Source: Calditrichaceae bacterium (GTDB lineage Bacteria > Calditrichota > Calditrichia > RBG-13-44-9 > J075). From it: 64,000 nt of DNA. Every line of letters starts with the position of its first letter. The stretch's first letter is position 1. Positions 48,422-57,421 of the stretch are shown one piece after another. The stretch spans positions 1 through 64,000 of the forward strand of contig JABWBP010000008.1 of the NCBI GenBank assembly GCA_013360445.1. Reading direction: 5' to 3'. A program made the position numbers and the translations under genes. The notes below the pieces were generated by a model, which was not told the origin of the DNA, made no database searches, and worked only from the letters and a program-made list of their open reading frames with translations.

Positions 48422-50113
48422 ATGAAAGAGCCTTTCAACCAGCCTCCCCCCACCCTGGGAAACCAGTTTGACGAGGACCGGGTGCTGCAATCCTATCTCA
48501 AACGGCTGTTGCCCCCGGAAATTTACCGGGAAGTGGAGCCTTCGCTTTCGGAAATGGGATATTTGGCCGGGGGAGAGCTTTATCAAATGCAGTTAGCCGA
48601 CCGGCTGAACGAGCCGGCGCTGATCCAGTGGGACGCCTGGGGAAACCGCATCGACCACATCGAGGTTTCCCCGCTCTGGAAAGCAGCGGAACGCCTGGCG
48701 GCGGAGAAGGGCGTGGTGGCCGCGGCGTACGAGCGGCACTACGGGCGCTTCTCCCGCCCCTGTCAATTCGCTTTAGCGTATCTGTTTCATCCCTCCACGG
48801 ACGTGTACACCTGCCCCCTGGCCATGACCGACGGGGCCGCCCGCACCCTGCTGCGCTCCGGCAACCAGACCCTGATCGAGCGCGCCCTGCCGCGCCTCGC
48901 CAGCCGCGATCCGGCTAAATTCTGGACCAGCGGGCAGTGGATGACCGAATCCACCGGCGGCTCCGACGTGGGCGCTTCGGAGACCCTCGCCCGGCAGGAC
49001 GAACGCGGCGTCTGGCGCTTGTACGGGCGCAAGTGGTTTACCTCTGCAACCACGTCGCAAATGGCGCTCACCCTGGCGCGCCCGGAGGGCAACGGCCCCG
49101 GCGGGCGCGGCCTGGCGCTCTTCTACCTGGAAACCCGCGATCCGCAGGGGCGGTCGCAGAACATCCGGGTGAATCGCTTGAAAGACAAGTTAGGAACCCG
49201 CAAGGTGCCCACCGCGGAAATCATGTTAGAGGGAACCCCGGCGCACCTGGTGATGGGCGCAAACAACGGAGTCGCCAACATCGTGCCCATGCTGCAAATC
49301 ACCCGCACCTGGAACAGCGTCACCGCGGCCTCGTTCATGCGCCGCGGGCTGGCCCTGGCGCGGGATTACGCCTGCAAGCGTGAAGCCTTCGGCGCGCCGC
49401 TGGCCCGCAAACCCCTGCACCTGGACACCCTGGCCGCGCTCCAGGCGGAAATGGAGGGCGCATTCCACCTCAGTTTTTACTTAACGGAGTTGTTGGGTTT
49501 GGATGAATCCGGGGAAATCGGCGCGGAAGAGGCGGAGCTGTTCCGCTTGCTCACCTCGGTGGTGAAATTGACCACCGGGCGGCAGGCAGTGGCGGTTGCC
49601 AGCGAGGTGTTAGAAAGCTTCGGCGGGGCGGGATACGTGGAAGACACCGGCCTGCCCCTGCTGCTGCGCGACAGCCAGGTGCTGCCGATCTGGGAGGGAA
49701 CCACCAACGTGCTCTCCTTAGACGTTCTGCGCGCGCTCCATAAAAGAGAAGGTTTCTCGGCCCTGAAAAACAAAGTGAACCGCTGCGTCGAATCCGCCCG
49801 CGACCCCGGGCTGGCGGAAACGGGGCGGCTGGCGCAATCCGCAATCAGCCGCGCGGAATCCTGGTTGAAAAATGCGCGGCAGGCCGGTGAACCAGTATTG
49901 GAGGCGGGAGCGCGCCGCTTCGCGCTCACCCTGGGGCGCGCGCTAACGCTGGCGCTGTTGGCGGAGCACGCCCAGTGGTCGCTAGACCACGAGCGCGACG
50001 GGATTGCCCGCGCCGCAGCCCGGCGCTTTGCCCGCGCGGGCGTCGATCTCATCGCCGATATGGATTTGGAAGACGCCGCAGCCCTGGCGATGGAAATGCG
50101 GAGGGACAGTTAA
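48422..50113 (+). CDS. AidB-like acyl-CoA dehydrogenase
   Basis: A 563-residue flavoprotein of the acyl-CoA-dehydrogenase superfamily, AidB branch. It shows the AidB-type N-terminus (NQPPPTLGNQFDEDRVLQSYLKRLLP) and the FAD site (GQWMTESTGGSDVGASET), followed by GRKWFTSATTSQMALTLARPEG, TWNSVTAASFMRRGLALARDYACKREAFGAPLARKPLH and the C-terminal ESFGGAGYVEDTGLPLLLRDSQVLPIWEGTTNVLSLDVLRAL. E. coli AidB protects DNA from alkylation and shows little dehydrogenase activity; whether this copy acts on DNA or on acyl-CoA is open. ATG 48422 follows AGGAGCTTGCCC; TTG 48416 is in frame. Confidence 0.92.
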   Translation: MKEPFNQPPPTLGNQFDEDRVLQSYLKRLLPPEIYREVEPSLSEMGYLAGGELYQMQLADRLNEPALIQWDAWGNRIDHIEVSPLWKAAERLAAEKGVVAAAYERHYGRFSRPCQFALAYLFHPSTDVYTCPLAMTDGAARTLLRSGNQTLIERALPRLASRDPAKFWTSGQWMTESTGGSDVGASETLARQDERGVWRLYGRKWFTSATTSQMALTLARPEGNGPGGRGLALFYLETRDPQGRSQNIRVNRLKDKLGTRKVPTAEIMLEGTPAHLVMGANNGVANIVPMLQITRTWNSVTAASFMRRGLALARDYACKREAFGAPLARKPLHLDTLAALQAEMEGAFHLSFYLTELLGLDESGEIGAEEAELFRLLTSVVKLTTGRQAVAVASEVLESFGGAGYVEDTGLPLLLRDSQVLPIWEGTTNVLSLDVLRALHKREGFSALKNKVNRCVESARDPGLAETGRLAQSAISRAESWLKNARQAGEPVLEAGARRFALTLGRALTLALLAEHAQWSLDHERDGIARAAARRFARAGVDLIADMDLEDAAALAMEMRRDS

Positions 50114-50120
50114 AAAGTAA

Positions 50121-50189
50121 AAGGAGTGCAGAATTTATTCTGCACTGGCAGCACAAAATTGGCAGTGCAAAATGAATTTTGCACTCCTT
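50121..50189. repeat. Double-hairpin element
   Basis: Two perfect hairpins of 10-bp arms, AGTGCAGAAT/ATTCTGCACT (50125-50146) and AGTGCAAAAT/ATTTTGCACT (50164-50185), lie inside an outer inverted repeat AAGGAGTGCA (50121-50130) / TGCACTCCTT (50180-50189). The element fills the space between the AidB-like stop and the isoaspartyl methyltransferase start; the right arm gives no ribosome-binding site. Confidence 0.8.
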
Positions 50190-50205
50190 CTCAACGGAGC
50201 TTGAA

Positions 50206-50934
50206 ATGGTCAACCGGATTACTCGTTTTATCATTTTTCTGATCGTATTCTCCTGCACCGGCGACCCCGGCAAGGGGCAGGACGCCGCCGCGAAAACCGA
50301 TAATGATCCCTATCAAAAACAGCGCTACCGCATGGTGGCGCAGCAGATCGAAAGCCGCGGCGTGAGCGAGGGGGCGGTGCTGAACGCCCTGCGCGCGGTG
50401 AAACGGCATCTCTTCGTGCCCGCTGGCGAGGTGGAGAACGCCTACCAGGACAGCCCCCTGCCCATCGGCTACGGGCAGACCATTTCCCAGCCCTACATCG
50501 TGGCGTACATGACCGAGGTGATCGAACCCAAACCCCATCACAAAGTGCTGGAAATCGGGACCGGCTCCGGTTACCAGGCCGCGGTGTTGGCGGAGATCGT
50601 GGATTCGGTATTTACCATCGAGATCCTCCCGGAATTGGGCAACAGCGCTGCGGAACGATTGAAAAACCTGGGTTATGAAAACACGGAAGTGCGGGTCGCC
50701 GACGGGTATTTCGGGTGGGAGGAGCGCGCCCCGTTCGACGCCATCGTGGTTACCGCCGCGGCGGAATTCGTTCCGCCCCCGCTCATCGAGCAGCTCAAAG
50801 ACGGGGGGAAAATGGTCATCCCCATCGGCGCGCCCTTCCGCACCCAAATGTTGATGCTGGTGGAGAAAAAAGGCGGCAAAGTGACCACCGCCAGCCTCTT
50901 CCCGGTGCGCTTCGTGCCCTTTCGCAGGGAATGA
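50206..50934 (+). CDS. pcm: Exported protein-L-isoaspartate O-methyltransferase
   Basis: A 242-residue PIMT that methylates damaged isoaspartyl residues. The family core is complete: MVAQQIESRGVSEGAVLNALRAVKRHLFVP, YGQTISQPYIVAYMTEV, SAM motif VLEIGTGSGYQAAVLAEI and the C-terminal PFDAIVVTAAAEFVPPPLIEQLKDGGKMVIPIG. Unlike cytosolic PIMTs, the N-terminus is a signal with a lipobox-like end (ITRFIIFLIVFSCTGD), so it is probably a lipoprotein or periplasmic enzyme, as in some other bacteria. ATG 50206 is preferred; an upstream frame opens at 50179 inside the repeat. Confidence 0.92.
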   Translation: MVNRITRFIIFLIVFSCTGDPGKGQDAAAKTDNDPYQKQRYRMVAQQIESRGVSEGAVLNALRAVKRHLFVPAGEVENAYQDSPLPIGYGQTISQPYIVAYMTEVIEPKPHHKVLEIGTGSGYQAAVLAEIVDSVFTIEILPELGNSAAERLKNLGYENTEVRVADGYFGWEERAPFDAIVVTAAAEFVPPPLIEQLKDGGKMVIPIGAPFRTQMLMLVEKKGGKVTTASLFPVRFVPFRRE

Positions 50935-50962
50935 CGCGCAAGAGCGCGGGTGTTTTAGTATT

Positions 50963-53554
50963 TTGGTGGGAGTAGGAATACTGATGATAAAAAATCACCG
51001 CCCGAAATTCGAGACCAAAGTACTTGAACACCAAAACATCAAGACACCAAGACACCAAGACATCAAGACACCAAGACACTTGACACTTCAAAAAAATCTT
51101 CTCTTTTCGTTAGGAATTCTTTCCGCCGCAGTCATCGCTTTCCAACTGGCGCTGATGCAAATTCTCTCTTTCGTGCAGTGGCATCACTTTGCATACATGG
51201 TGATTTCCGTGGCCCTGTTGGGATTTGGCGCCGCGGGCGCGGCGCTGGCAATATTCCGAAAATGGTTGATGAAGCGGTTCGAGTGGCTGCCGCCGCTGCT
51301 GATGATCCTTGCCGGACTGGCCATGGCCCTGGCGGTGGGAATCTCCCAAACCGCGGCGCTGCGCTTCGATTCTTACCTGCTGTTTGCCAAACCCGCGCAC
51401 GCCTGGCGGCTGCTCGCCGCGTACCTGCTGTTTTTCATTCCCTTTTTTCTCAGCGCCTTAGCAATCGGGATGGTATTTGTGCGGTTTGCCGGGCAAATCG
51501 GAACGCTCTACTTCGCCAACCTGCTCGGCTCCGGGGCCGGCTCCCTTGCCGCGCTGGGCTTGATCCGGATTTATTTTCCCGGCGAGTTGCCGGCGGTAAT
51601 CGCCATCTTCCCGCTCATCTCCGGCATGTTGCTCATCAGCCGGGCGCGGCGGGGGCTGCTGGCCGCCGCGGCGCTGTTCGCCACCGGGATCATCGCTTTC
51701 CGCATCGTCTCTCCCCCGCAGCTGGCGCTCTCGGAATTCAAGAGCCTCAGCAAAACCCTTAATTTGCCGCAGGCGCGCATCCTCCTGGAAAAGACCGGCC
51801 CCCACGGGGTGATCCAGGTGGTATCGTCCCCGGCGATCCGTTACGCGCCCGGCCTGAGCCTGAACTACCGGGGGCTGGTGCCGGTCAGCAAAGCCATATT
51901 TATCAACGGAAACTGGGGCGGCGCGGTGCGCAGCCGCGCGCGAACCGATACGAGCGACGTTCTGGACTTCACCGGCGCGGCGCTTCCCCATGCAATGCGG
52001 CCCCGGGAGCGGGTGCTGGCGCTGTGCGGCGCGGCGGGCGGGGAGATCGGCCAGGCGCTGGCCGCGGGCGCCCGGCAAATCACCGTGGCGGAGCCGAATT
52101 CCGCGCTGCTGTCAATTCTCCGCAACGAGTTAGCCGGGGAGCTGGATTCGCTGCTGGATCATCCCGCGGTGCGGGTGCGCAACCTGGAACCGCGCACCTT
52201 TTTGATGGCCGATACCGCGGCTTACGATCTGGTGTTGCTGCCCATGGTGGGCGAATTCGGGGGCGCAGCCGGCCTCTACGCCCTGCAGGAGCAGTATCTC
52301 TTCACCCGGGAGGCCTTCCGGGAAATGCGCCGGAGATTGACCCCCGAAGGCGTAATTGCAGTAAGCTGCTGGATGGATTACCCCCTGCGGAATCCCCTCA
52401 AACTGCTCGCCGCCCTGGCGGAGGCGCTGGAGGCGGAGGGAATCGCCGATCCGGAAAACCATATCGCCGCGGTGCGCAGTTGGGCGACCATCACCTTCGC
52501 GGTAAAATCTACCCCTCTCGATGCAGGGGAGATCGCGCGGATAGGGGATTTCTGCGCAGCGATGGGATTCGATCCCGCGCTCCTGCCCGGCGTTTCCGCG
52601 GAGCAGCGGGAGCGCTTCAACCGCCTGCAAAACCGCCAGTTTTTCGAATACTTAGATGAAATTCTCTCCCCGGAACGGGAGAAGCTCTACGCCGAATATG
52701 ATTTCAACCTGCGCCCGCCCGGCGACGACCGCCCCTACTTCTCCCAATTCCTGCGCTGGAAAAGCCTGCCTCATCTGCGCGGGCTGTTCGGGGAGCAGGC
52801 GCTGCCCTTTTTCGAGATCGGTTACCTGTTGGCGGCGCTCACTTTGCTGCAAATTACCGTCATCGCCCTGGCGCTGATCATTTTGCCGCTCTTTTTCCGC
52901 TCCCAAGGAGTCCTCGACCGCGCGGGAGGCGGTTTTCGGCAAAAAAACGGGCGGCCGGGTCGCAGACTCCTTCGGACGGGAAATAAGCTGCGAATCTTTT
53001 TTTATTTCAGCGGGATCGGGTTAGGATATATGTTTGTGGAGATTGTGTTCATCCAGCGCTTCATTCTCTATTTCGGAAGCCCGGTATATGCCGCCGCCGC
53101 GGCCATCGCTTCCCTGCTGGTCTGTTCCGGGGCGGGCAGTTACCTTTCCGCGCGGCTGCCCTCCCTCCGCCGCGCTTTGATAGGGGTTCCCGGCGGGATC
53201 ATGGCGCTGTTGTTAGTGTACGCCGTGGTGCTGACCCCGGCGCTGCGGGCGACCATCGCGCTTCCCGCGGGAATAAAACTATTGCTGGCATTACTTTTCA
53301 TCGCCCCGCTGGGGTTTTTTATGGGAATGCCCTTTCCACTGGGGCTTCGCCGGTTCCGGGAAGAATTTTCCGGGCTAACCGCCGGGGGTGAAGACGAAGT
53401 ACCCTGGGCCTGGGGCATCAACGGCTGCGTTTCGGTGGTAAGCGCCGCGTTGGCCGCTATCGTCGCAGTAGAGTTGGGCTTTACCTGGGTAATGATATTT
53501 GCAGCGGCGGGATATGGGGTAACCCTGTTAGCGGGGTGGAAGGATATTGGGTGA
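50963..53554 (+). CDS. Membrane protein with spermidine-synthase-like domain
   Basis: Up to 863 residues. After the repeat-encoded N-terminus (about 1-40) come some six membrane helices (FSLGILSAAVIAFQLALMQILSFVQWHHFAYMVISVALLGFGAAGAALAI...), a soluble SAM-binding, SpeE-like domain (about 280-600: LALCGAAGGEIGQALAAGARQITVAEPNSALL, then DLVLLPMVGEFGGAAGLYALQEQYLFTREAFREMRRRLTPEGVIAVSCWMDYP) and further helices to the end (FMGMPFPLGLRRFREEF). Such fusions are common in environmental bacteria; the product is unknown. GTG 50963 is the longest start; TTG 51080 avoids the repeat and is the likelier real start. Confidence 0.85.
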   Translation: MVGVGILMIKNHRPKFETKVLEHQNIKTPRHQDIKTPRHLTLQKNLLFSLGILSAAVIAFQLALMQILSFVQWHHFAYMVISVALLGFGAAGAALAIFRKWLMKRFEWLPPLLMILAGLAMALAVGISQTAALRFDSYLLFAKPAHAWRLLAAYLLFFIPFFLSALAIGMVFVRFAGQIGTLYFANLLGSGAGSLAALGLIRIYFPGELPAVIAIFPLISGMLLISRARRGLLAAAALFATGIIAFRIVSPPQLALSEFKSLSKTLNLPQARILLEKTGPHGVIQVVSSPAIRYAPGLSLNYRGLVPVSKAIFINGNWGGAVRSRARTDTSDVLDFTGAALPHAMRPRERVLALCGAAGGEIGQALAAGARQITVAEPNSALLSILRNELAGELDSLLDHPAVRVRNLEPRTFLMADTAAYDLVLLPMVGEFGGAAGLYALQEQYLFTREAFREMRRRLTPEGVIAVSCWMDYPLRNPLKLLAALAEALEAEGIADPENHIAAVRSWATITFAVKSTPLDAGEIARIGDFCAAMGFDPALLPGVSAEQRERFNRLQNRQFFEYLDEILSPEREKLYAEYDFNLRPPGDDRPYFSQFLRWKSLPHLRGLFGEQALPFFEIGYLLAALTLLQITVIALALIILPLFFRSQGVLDRAGGGFRQKNGRPGRRLLRTGNKLRIFFYFSGIGLGYMFVEIVFIQRFILYFGSPVYAAAAAIASLLVCSGAGSYLSARLPSLRRALIGVPGGIMALLLVYAVVLTPALRATIALPAGIKLLLALLFIAPLGFFMGMPFPLGLRRFREEFSGLTAGGEDEVPWAWGINGCVSVVSAALAAIVAVELGFTWVMIFAAAGYGVTLLAGWKDIG
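51022..51087. repeat. Short-unit array, ACACCAAG family
   Basis: Seven or eight 8-nt units (ACACCAAG or ACATCAAG) in a row. It lies in frame at the 5' end of the next gene, so its translation (HQNIKTPRHQDIKTPRH) appears in that gene's longest N-terminus. Confidence 0.8.
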
Positions 53555-53746
53555 GAGGGGTAGTGGTGAGTTGTAAGTCAATATCGTGTAGTTAAACATT
53601 CACTATTCTCTATTCACCGTTCTCTATTCACATTACAACCCAGGTTTCGTCGCAGACGAACCCGGGGCTGCGGAATATAAACGCTTCGCGGTGAATGGTG
53701 AACGGTGAACTCGGAATAGTGAATTTTAGTCTCGATGCCGACATTG

Positions 53747-53836
53747 AGTGGCAAGTGGCAAGTGGCAAGTGAGAAGTGGCAAGTAAGAAGTGGCAAGTAA
53801 GAAGTGGCAAGTAAGAAGTGGCAAGTAAGAAGTGGC
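53747..53836. repeat. Tandem heptamer array, GTGGCAA/GTAAGAA
   Basis: About twelve 7-nt units, GTGGCAA alternating with GTAAGAA or GTGAGAA, giving a 14-nt period in the right part. Flanking pieces carry ACTTCTTACTTGC in the other orientation. The rest of 53555-53890 includes gaatagtgaattttag / ttcactattctctattcac-type fragments, also repeat-like, and no gene. Confidence 0.85.
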
Positions 53837-53890
53837 GACCATGATACTTCTTACTTGCAACTCCACCATTGACCATTCCCAAACAACGGT

Positions 53891-55198
53891 TTACTTCAAC
53901 AGCGCCAGCTTGATGTGATCCTGGAATGTGCCGGCGCGCAGGATCGCAAAATAGATTCCCCCGGCAACGGCAGCGCCGCGGTCGGAATCCCCGTTCCAGG
54001 TGAGGGGATGCAGCCCGGCGGCAAGGTTGCCATCGAAAAGGGTTATCACTTTTTGCCCCAGCAGGTTATAGATCTCCACTTTGACGGAAGACGTGGCGCC
54101 GGCGTTGCCGGGAACGTACACTTGCAGGGTGGTTACCGGGTTAAAGGGGTTGGGGTAGTTTTGCAGCAGCTTGAATTGATCCGCAACCACATCTTCCGGC
54201 AGGCCGGGGGTGGCGCTGATCGGCCCGTGCTCGGTGCGCAAGCCGTTGATATCCACGTCCTCTAATTTGTACCAGTAAGTGGTTCCGTTCACCACGTTGT
54301 CATCCGTGAAAGTGTACTCGGTGCGCTGGTTGGTGTTGAACTGCCCTTCCCGGGAGCCGATCAGAACGTACTCGCCCTGCTGCTCCGGTGCGCGCAGAAT
54401 ATCAAATTGCATGTTGTTGATCTCGCTTTCCGTAGCCCAGTGCAGGGTTACATGGCCGTCTCCGGCGACGGCTGTGAAAGCAGAGAGTTCGACAGGCAAT
54501 CCATTATCTTCCGGCCAGGCGGTAATAGAGACGTTGTCGATTGCCAAACCGTGGTCATTGGCATTATCATTGACATCTTTCCAACGAAACATGATTTCAG
54601 AACCATTCGGAACCTGAATGTTAAGAACATCACTACGCGCCAGTTGACTGGGCGGATCAAGGGCTCCACTATTACCAGTAGTGGGACTGATAAAATTCAA
54701 CCCAGTAGAGTTTTCGGTATAACCTGCGCCTGATACATCTGTAACGGTTGAACCAACAAAATATCCAAAAACTAAAGTCTGGGTATTGTTATTCGCGGCT
54801 CTCCACTGTTCCCCGGTGTAACTGATTGTAAATGAACGAATCTCTGCCCCCGTATTATTTTTCATCCTGACACCGTAGAAAATATCATCCGTAGTGTTTG
54901 AAGGTATAGATCCTAACGCCCGTTCTGATGAGCCAGTTGAGCCAAAGCTGTAAAGAGCTCCTGTATTATCACTTCCATTAGCGGCAATGTATGTGGTCCT
55001 GTTCGAATACCACCCTGCAATGGTAGTATTATTTGCCCAGGTATTGCTGGCACCGGTATTTGCCAGAGAATTAAAGTTTTGCGTATAAGCGGTTCCCAAT
55101 GGAACGCCGCCAGACCCAATCACAATTTGAGCAGAAACCGTTAAACTAATGAAGGAAACCAACAATGTTGCTATGAAAAAACCGTTCCACTTTTTCAT
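53891..55198 (-). CDS. Secreted protein with YPNPFNP sorting domain
   Basis: A 435-residue exported protein. Signal peptide (GFFIATLLVSFISLTVSAQ), then a beta-rich N-terminal domain of about 220 residues (YTQNFNSLANTGASNTWANNTTIAGWYSNR), a fibronectin-type III domain (ELSAFTAVAGDGHVTLHWATESEINNMQFDILRA...TYWYKLEDVDINGLRTEHGP) and the sorting domain LLQNYPNPFNPVTTLQVYVPG ... GGIYFAILRAGTFQDHIKLALLK. No enzyme motif seen; the N-terminal domain resembles lamin/endonuclease-associated or PEP-CTERM-like sandwich domains only in style. ATG 55198 with AAGGA before it. Confidence 0.9.
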   Translation of the reverse strand: MKKWNGFFIATLLVSFISLTVSAQIVIGSGGVPLGTAYTQNFNSLANTGASNTWANNTTIAGWYSNRTTYIAANGSDNTGALYSFGSTGSSERALGSIPSNTTDDIFYGVRMKNNTGAEIRSFTISYTGEQWRAANNNTQTLVFGYFVGSTVTDVSGAGYTENSTGLNFISPTTGNSGALDPPSQLARSDVLNIQVPNGSEIMFRWKDVNDNANDHGLAIDNVSITAWPEDNGLPVELSAFTAVAGDGHVTLHWATESEINNMQFDILRAPEQQGEYVLIGSREGQFNTNQRTEYTFTDDNVVNGTTYWYKLEDVDINGLRTEHGPISATPGLPEDVVADQFKLLQNYPNPFNPVTTLQVYVPGNAGATSSVKVEIYNLLGQKVITLFDGNLAAGLHPLTWNGDSDRGAAVAGGIYFAILRAGTFQDHIKLALLK

Positions 55199-55619
55199 GC
55201 CCGATCCTTCCCTGTTTTGATTTATAAGATTCATTACAACCCCCTAACAGCAGGATTAATCGCCCATCGTTTATTCGTCAATAAAATCATCGGCTCTGCG
55301 AATGTGATCTGTAGAACATTTTTAAATTTTTCTCCCCGCTTCATCTGAAGCGGAATATTCAAAAAACCTCTATCATCCCCGGTAAATATAATTTTTTCTG
55401 CATACCCGTTTTATCCCCCTTTATTCTTAATCCCGGCATCCCGGGGCAATATTCCCTCGGCAAGCACTTTCTCGGTGTTTTAGATCACAGGTTTATGGAA
55501 GTCTTATTTAACGCAGCGCCGGTTTTTTCCGGCCCGGCAGGCGGGGGGAAAGGGAACGGGGATAATGGGGAGTATTTCCGGAGGGAATATCCCTGATTCG
55601 GAAAGATCAAAAAACCGAA
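55199..55619. other. Gene-free spacer
   Basis: No gene. It contains a short hairpin CCGCTTCA-TC-TGAAGCGG (55336-55353) and, on the right, the T-rich end of the terminator at 55620-55648. Confidence 0.5.
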
Positions 55620-55648
55620 GGCTGCCTCCAACGGTCTTGGAGGCAGCC
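55620..55648 (-). terminator. Intrinsic terminator of the lipoprotein gene
   Basis: Twelve-bp perfect stem GGCTGCCTCCAA / TTGGAGGCAGCC with loop CGGTC; on the minus strand TTCGGTTTTTTG follows. It lies 40 bases beyond the lipoprotein stop. Confidence 0.9.
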
Positions 55649-55687
55649 CTCGGGTGAAGAAGAAAATAGGGGAGATAAAAAGCCCGG

Positions 55688-56878
55688 TTATTGGGGCACA
55701 ATGTTGACAGTATCCATGCCCCAGAAGAACACTCCGCCGGTGGTGTAACCGGTCAAATAGGCTTCGGTGCTGCCGGCGGTCAGGTTCAAATTCTGGGTTT
55801 TGAAGTGCAGAATCATATCCATATCGCCGTCGCCGTCAACGTCTTCAATGGCCCAGTGCACCGGCGCGGCGCCGGCAAATTCCACCGTCGCGGGATCGAC
55901 CGTGGTTGCGTCGAAGGCGGGAGTGGTCAGGATCGCTACCGGCACTACTCCCCGGGAGCGGAGGTTGATGCTGTTGGGATAGCTGCCCGGTTTGATGTCG
56001 ATAGCGGTTTCAAAGCAAGGCGCCAGCGGGGGAGTGGTTTCGGTGCCGCTTACGTTAATGTCGGTAAAAGATACCGTGTGAGTCGCACCATACCCATATA
56101 GACCGTAGAACACCTGCAGATGCGCCATATCGCCGGTAAAAGTCATTCCCGCGGGGGTCAATTCCATCGTGTTCCAGTTTCCGTCGGTTTCAAAACCCTG
56201 GTCTAAACCGTTGATGCTCATGTAAGCCGTTCCGGAAGTTGCATTATCGGCATGAAGCGTGATAACGATCTGGTAGATTCCCACGGTATTATAGGTTCCG
56301 CCATTCACCGCCAGCGGGCTATCATCCTGCCATTCATCGACCCCGTCGCGGTCGAACCAGATGCGGTGGTTGTTACCGGGGCTGGGCGGAGTAGAAGGCA
56401 GGTTATAACTTCCTTCCCCGTTCCCCCCGCCTTTTTGCAGGATCAGTTTATCATCGATATCCAGCGTAGGCGAACCGATGGGATCGGGATTAAAGGTGTT
56501 CACTGACCAATCATAATCGGTTGCCAGCCACACTCCCGCACCTTCTGCCATCCAGGTGGGATTGAAGTCGCCGTAGCAGGGGGAGCGCAGCCCGATTTCC
56601 GCCCAGGCGTGGGCGTTTCCGCCGAAATCATCCACCAGCCCGGTGGCGTCATAAGTGAAGCTCAGGGTGATGTCGCCGGCGGTCAAATCCCACCAATCAT
56701 TGAAATGCCCGGCCTGGAAACCGCCGCTCAGGGTGATGTCATTGTAAGCTTTGGCAAAACTGCTCAGCGCCGGTTGCTCCGTTGCCGGGGGAGCGGTCAG
56801 GTTGGGAGTATCCTGGCAGCCGCTGTACACCAATGCGGCAACCGCAACGATCAATAAAAGGTAAAACAACTTTTTCAT
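55688..56878 (-). CDS. Exported lipoprotein with IDIKPGSYPNSINL domain
   Basis: A 396-residue lipoprotein with lipobox (LVYSGC, about 15-20). The N-terminal 270 residues form a beta-rich, jelly-roll-like or Laminin-G-like region (LSGGFQAGHFNDWWDLTAGDITLSFTYDATGLVDDF...). The last 110 residues carry the domain IDIKPGSYPNSINLRSRGVVPVAILTTPAFDATTVDPATVEFAGAAPVHWAIEDVDGDGDMDMILHFKTQNLNL, seen in many surface proteins of Calditrichota and related groups and ending in acidic, calcium-site-like residues. A strong terminator follows. Function unknown. Confidence 0.88.
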   Translation of the reverse strand: MKKLFYLLLIVAVAALVYSGCQDTPNLTAPPATEQPALSSFAKAYNDITLSGGFQAGHFNDWWDLTAGDITLSFTYDATGLVDDFGGNAHAWAEIGLRSPCYGDFNPTWMAEGAGVWLATDYDWSVNTFNPDPIGSPTLDIDDKLILQKGGGNGEGSYNLPSTPPSPGNNHRIWFDRDGVDEWQDDSPLAVNGGTYNTVGIYQIVITLHADNATSGTAYMSINGLDQGFETDGNWNTMELTPAGMTFTGDMAHLQVFYGLYGYGATHTVSFTDINVSGTETTPPLAPCFETAIDIKPGSYPNSINLRSRGVVPVAILTTPAFDATTVDPATVEFAGAAPVHWAIEDVDGDGDMDMILHFKTQNLNLTAGSTEAYLTGYTTGGVFFWGMDTVNIVPQ

Positions 56879-57350
56879 GGTAAATCCCTCCAAAAGTTTA
56901 AAAAGATTCATGAAAAATGAATTAGAAAAGGAATTGGGAAGAATGGATCAGGCAAGCAAGGCACACCACCTCCTTTCGCACGTATGCAAAAAGGCTTAAA
57001 AAGTGGTACGGCATCCCTTGCGGCGAAATTGTGAGCGGGAAAATTTCTTCCCGCTTCCGCAAAGGATTTTTCAGGCGCGGGAAAAGCCCGAACTCAACCC
57101 GCCGCGGCAAATCTATATTCCATTAAAATATTTTCCCGGAATCGAAATGCCTGTGCCTTAAGGATAATTGGAAAAGAGGTCAGCAAAGCCAGAAAATACC
57201 CGTTGATTCCGCAATAAAACCGTTATACCATCCATCAGGTTCAGGTATTGAAATACTTTGTATCAGATCATTGAAATGCGGTTAAATGTACTTTCGCTGG
57301 TATATCAATTTCAAGTGTTTTAATTTTTCGAGAAGACAGCCTGTCGGAAG
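56879..57350. other. Gene-free spacer
   Basis: No gene. The right side is AT-rich and near 57020-57060 a hairpin-like match exists between agcgggaaa and ttcccgct. GGAGGG at 56886-56891 on the minus strand is the lipoprotein ribosome-binding site. Confidence 0.4.
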
Positions 57351-57389
57351 TAAAGACCTCAAAGGTTTCAGAAACCTTTGAGGTCTTTA
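57351..57389. repeat. CCTCAAAGG palindrome, copy 3
   Basis: A perfect palindrome of 39 bases: 19-bp arms (starting TAAAGACCTCAAAGG) around one A. It stands 33 bases upstream of the CoA-binding protein gene. Copies 1 and 2 are at 17031-17061 and 22273-22307. Confidence 0.9.
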
Positions 57390-57421
57390 AAATGAGGTCT
57401 GAAACCGCGAAGGAGAAAAGC

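Noticed and set aside
53614-53882. Small open frames with heptad protein patterns (LATSHLPL-like).
   Set aside because: They are translation of the GTGGCAA/GTAAGAA tandem array, not genes.
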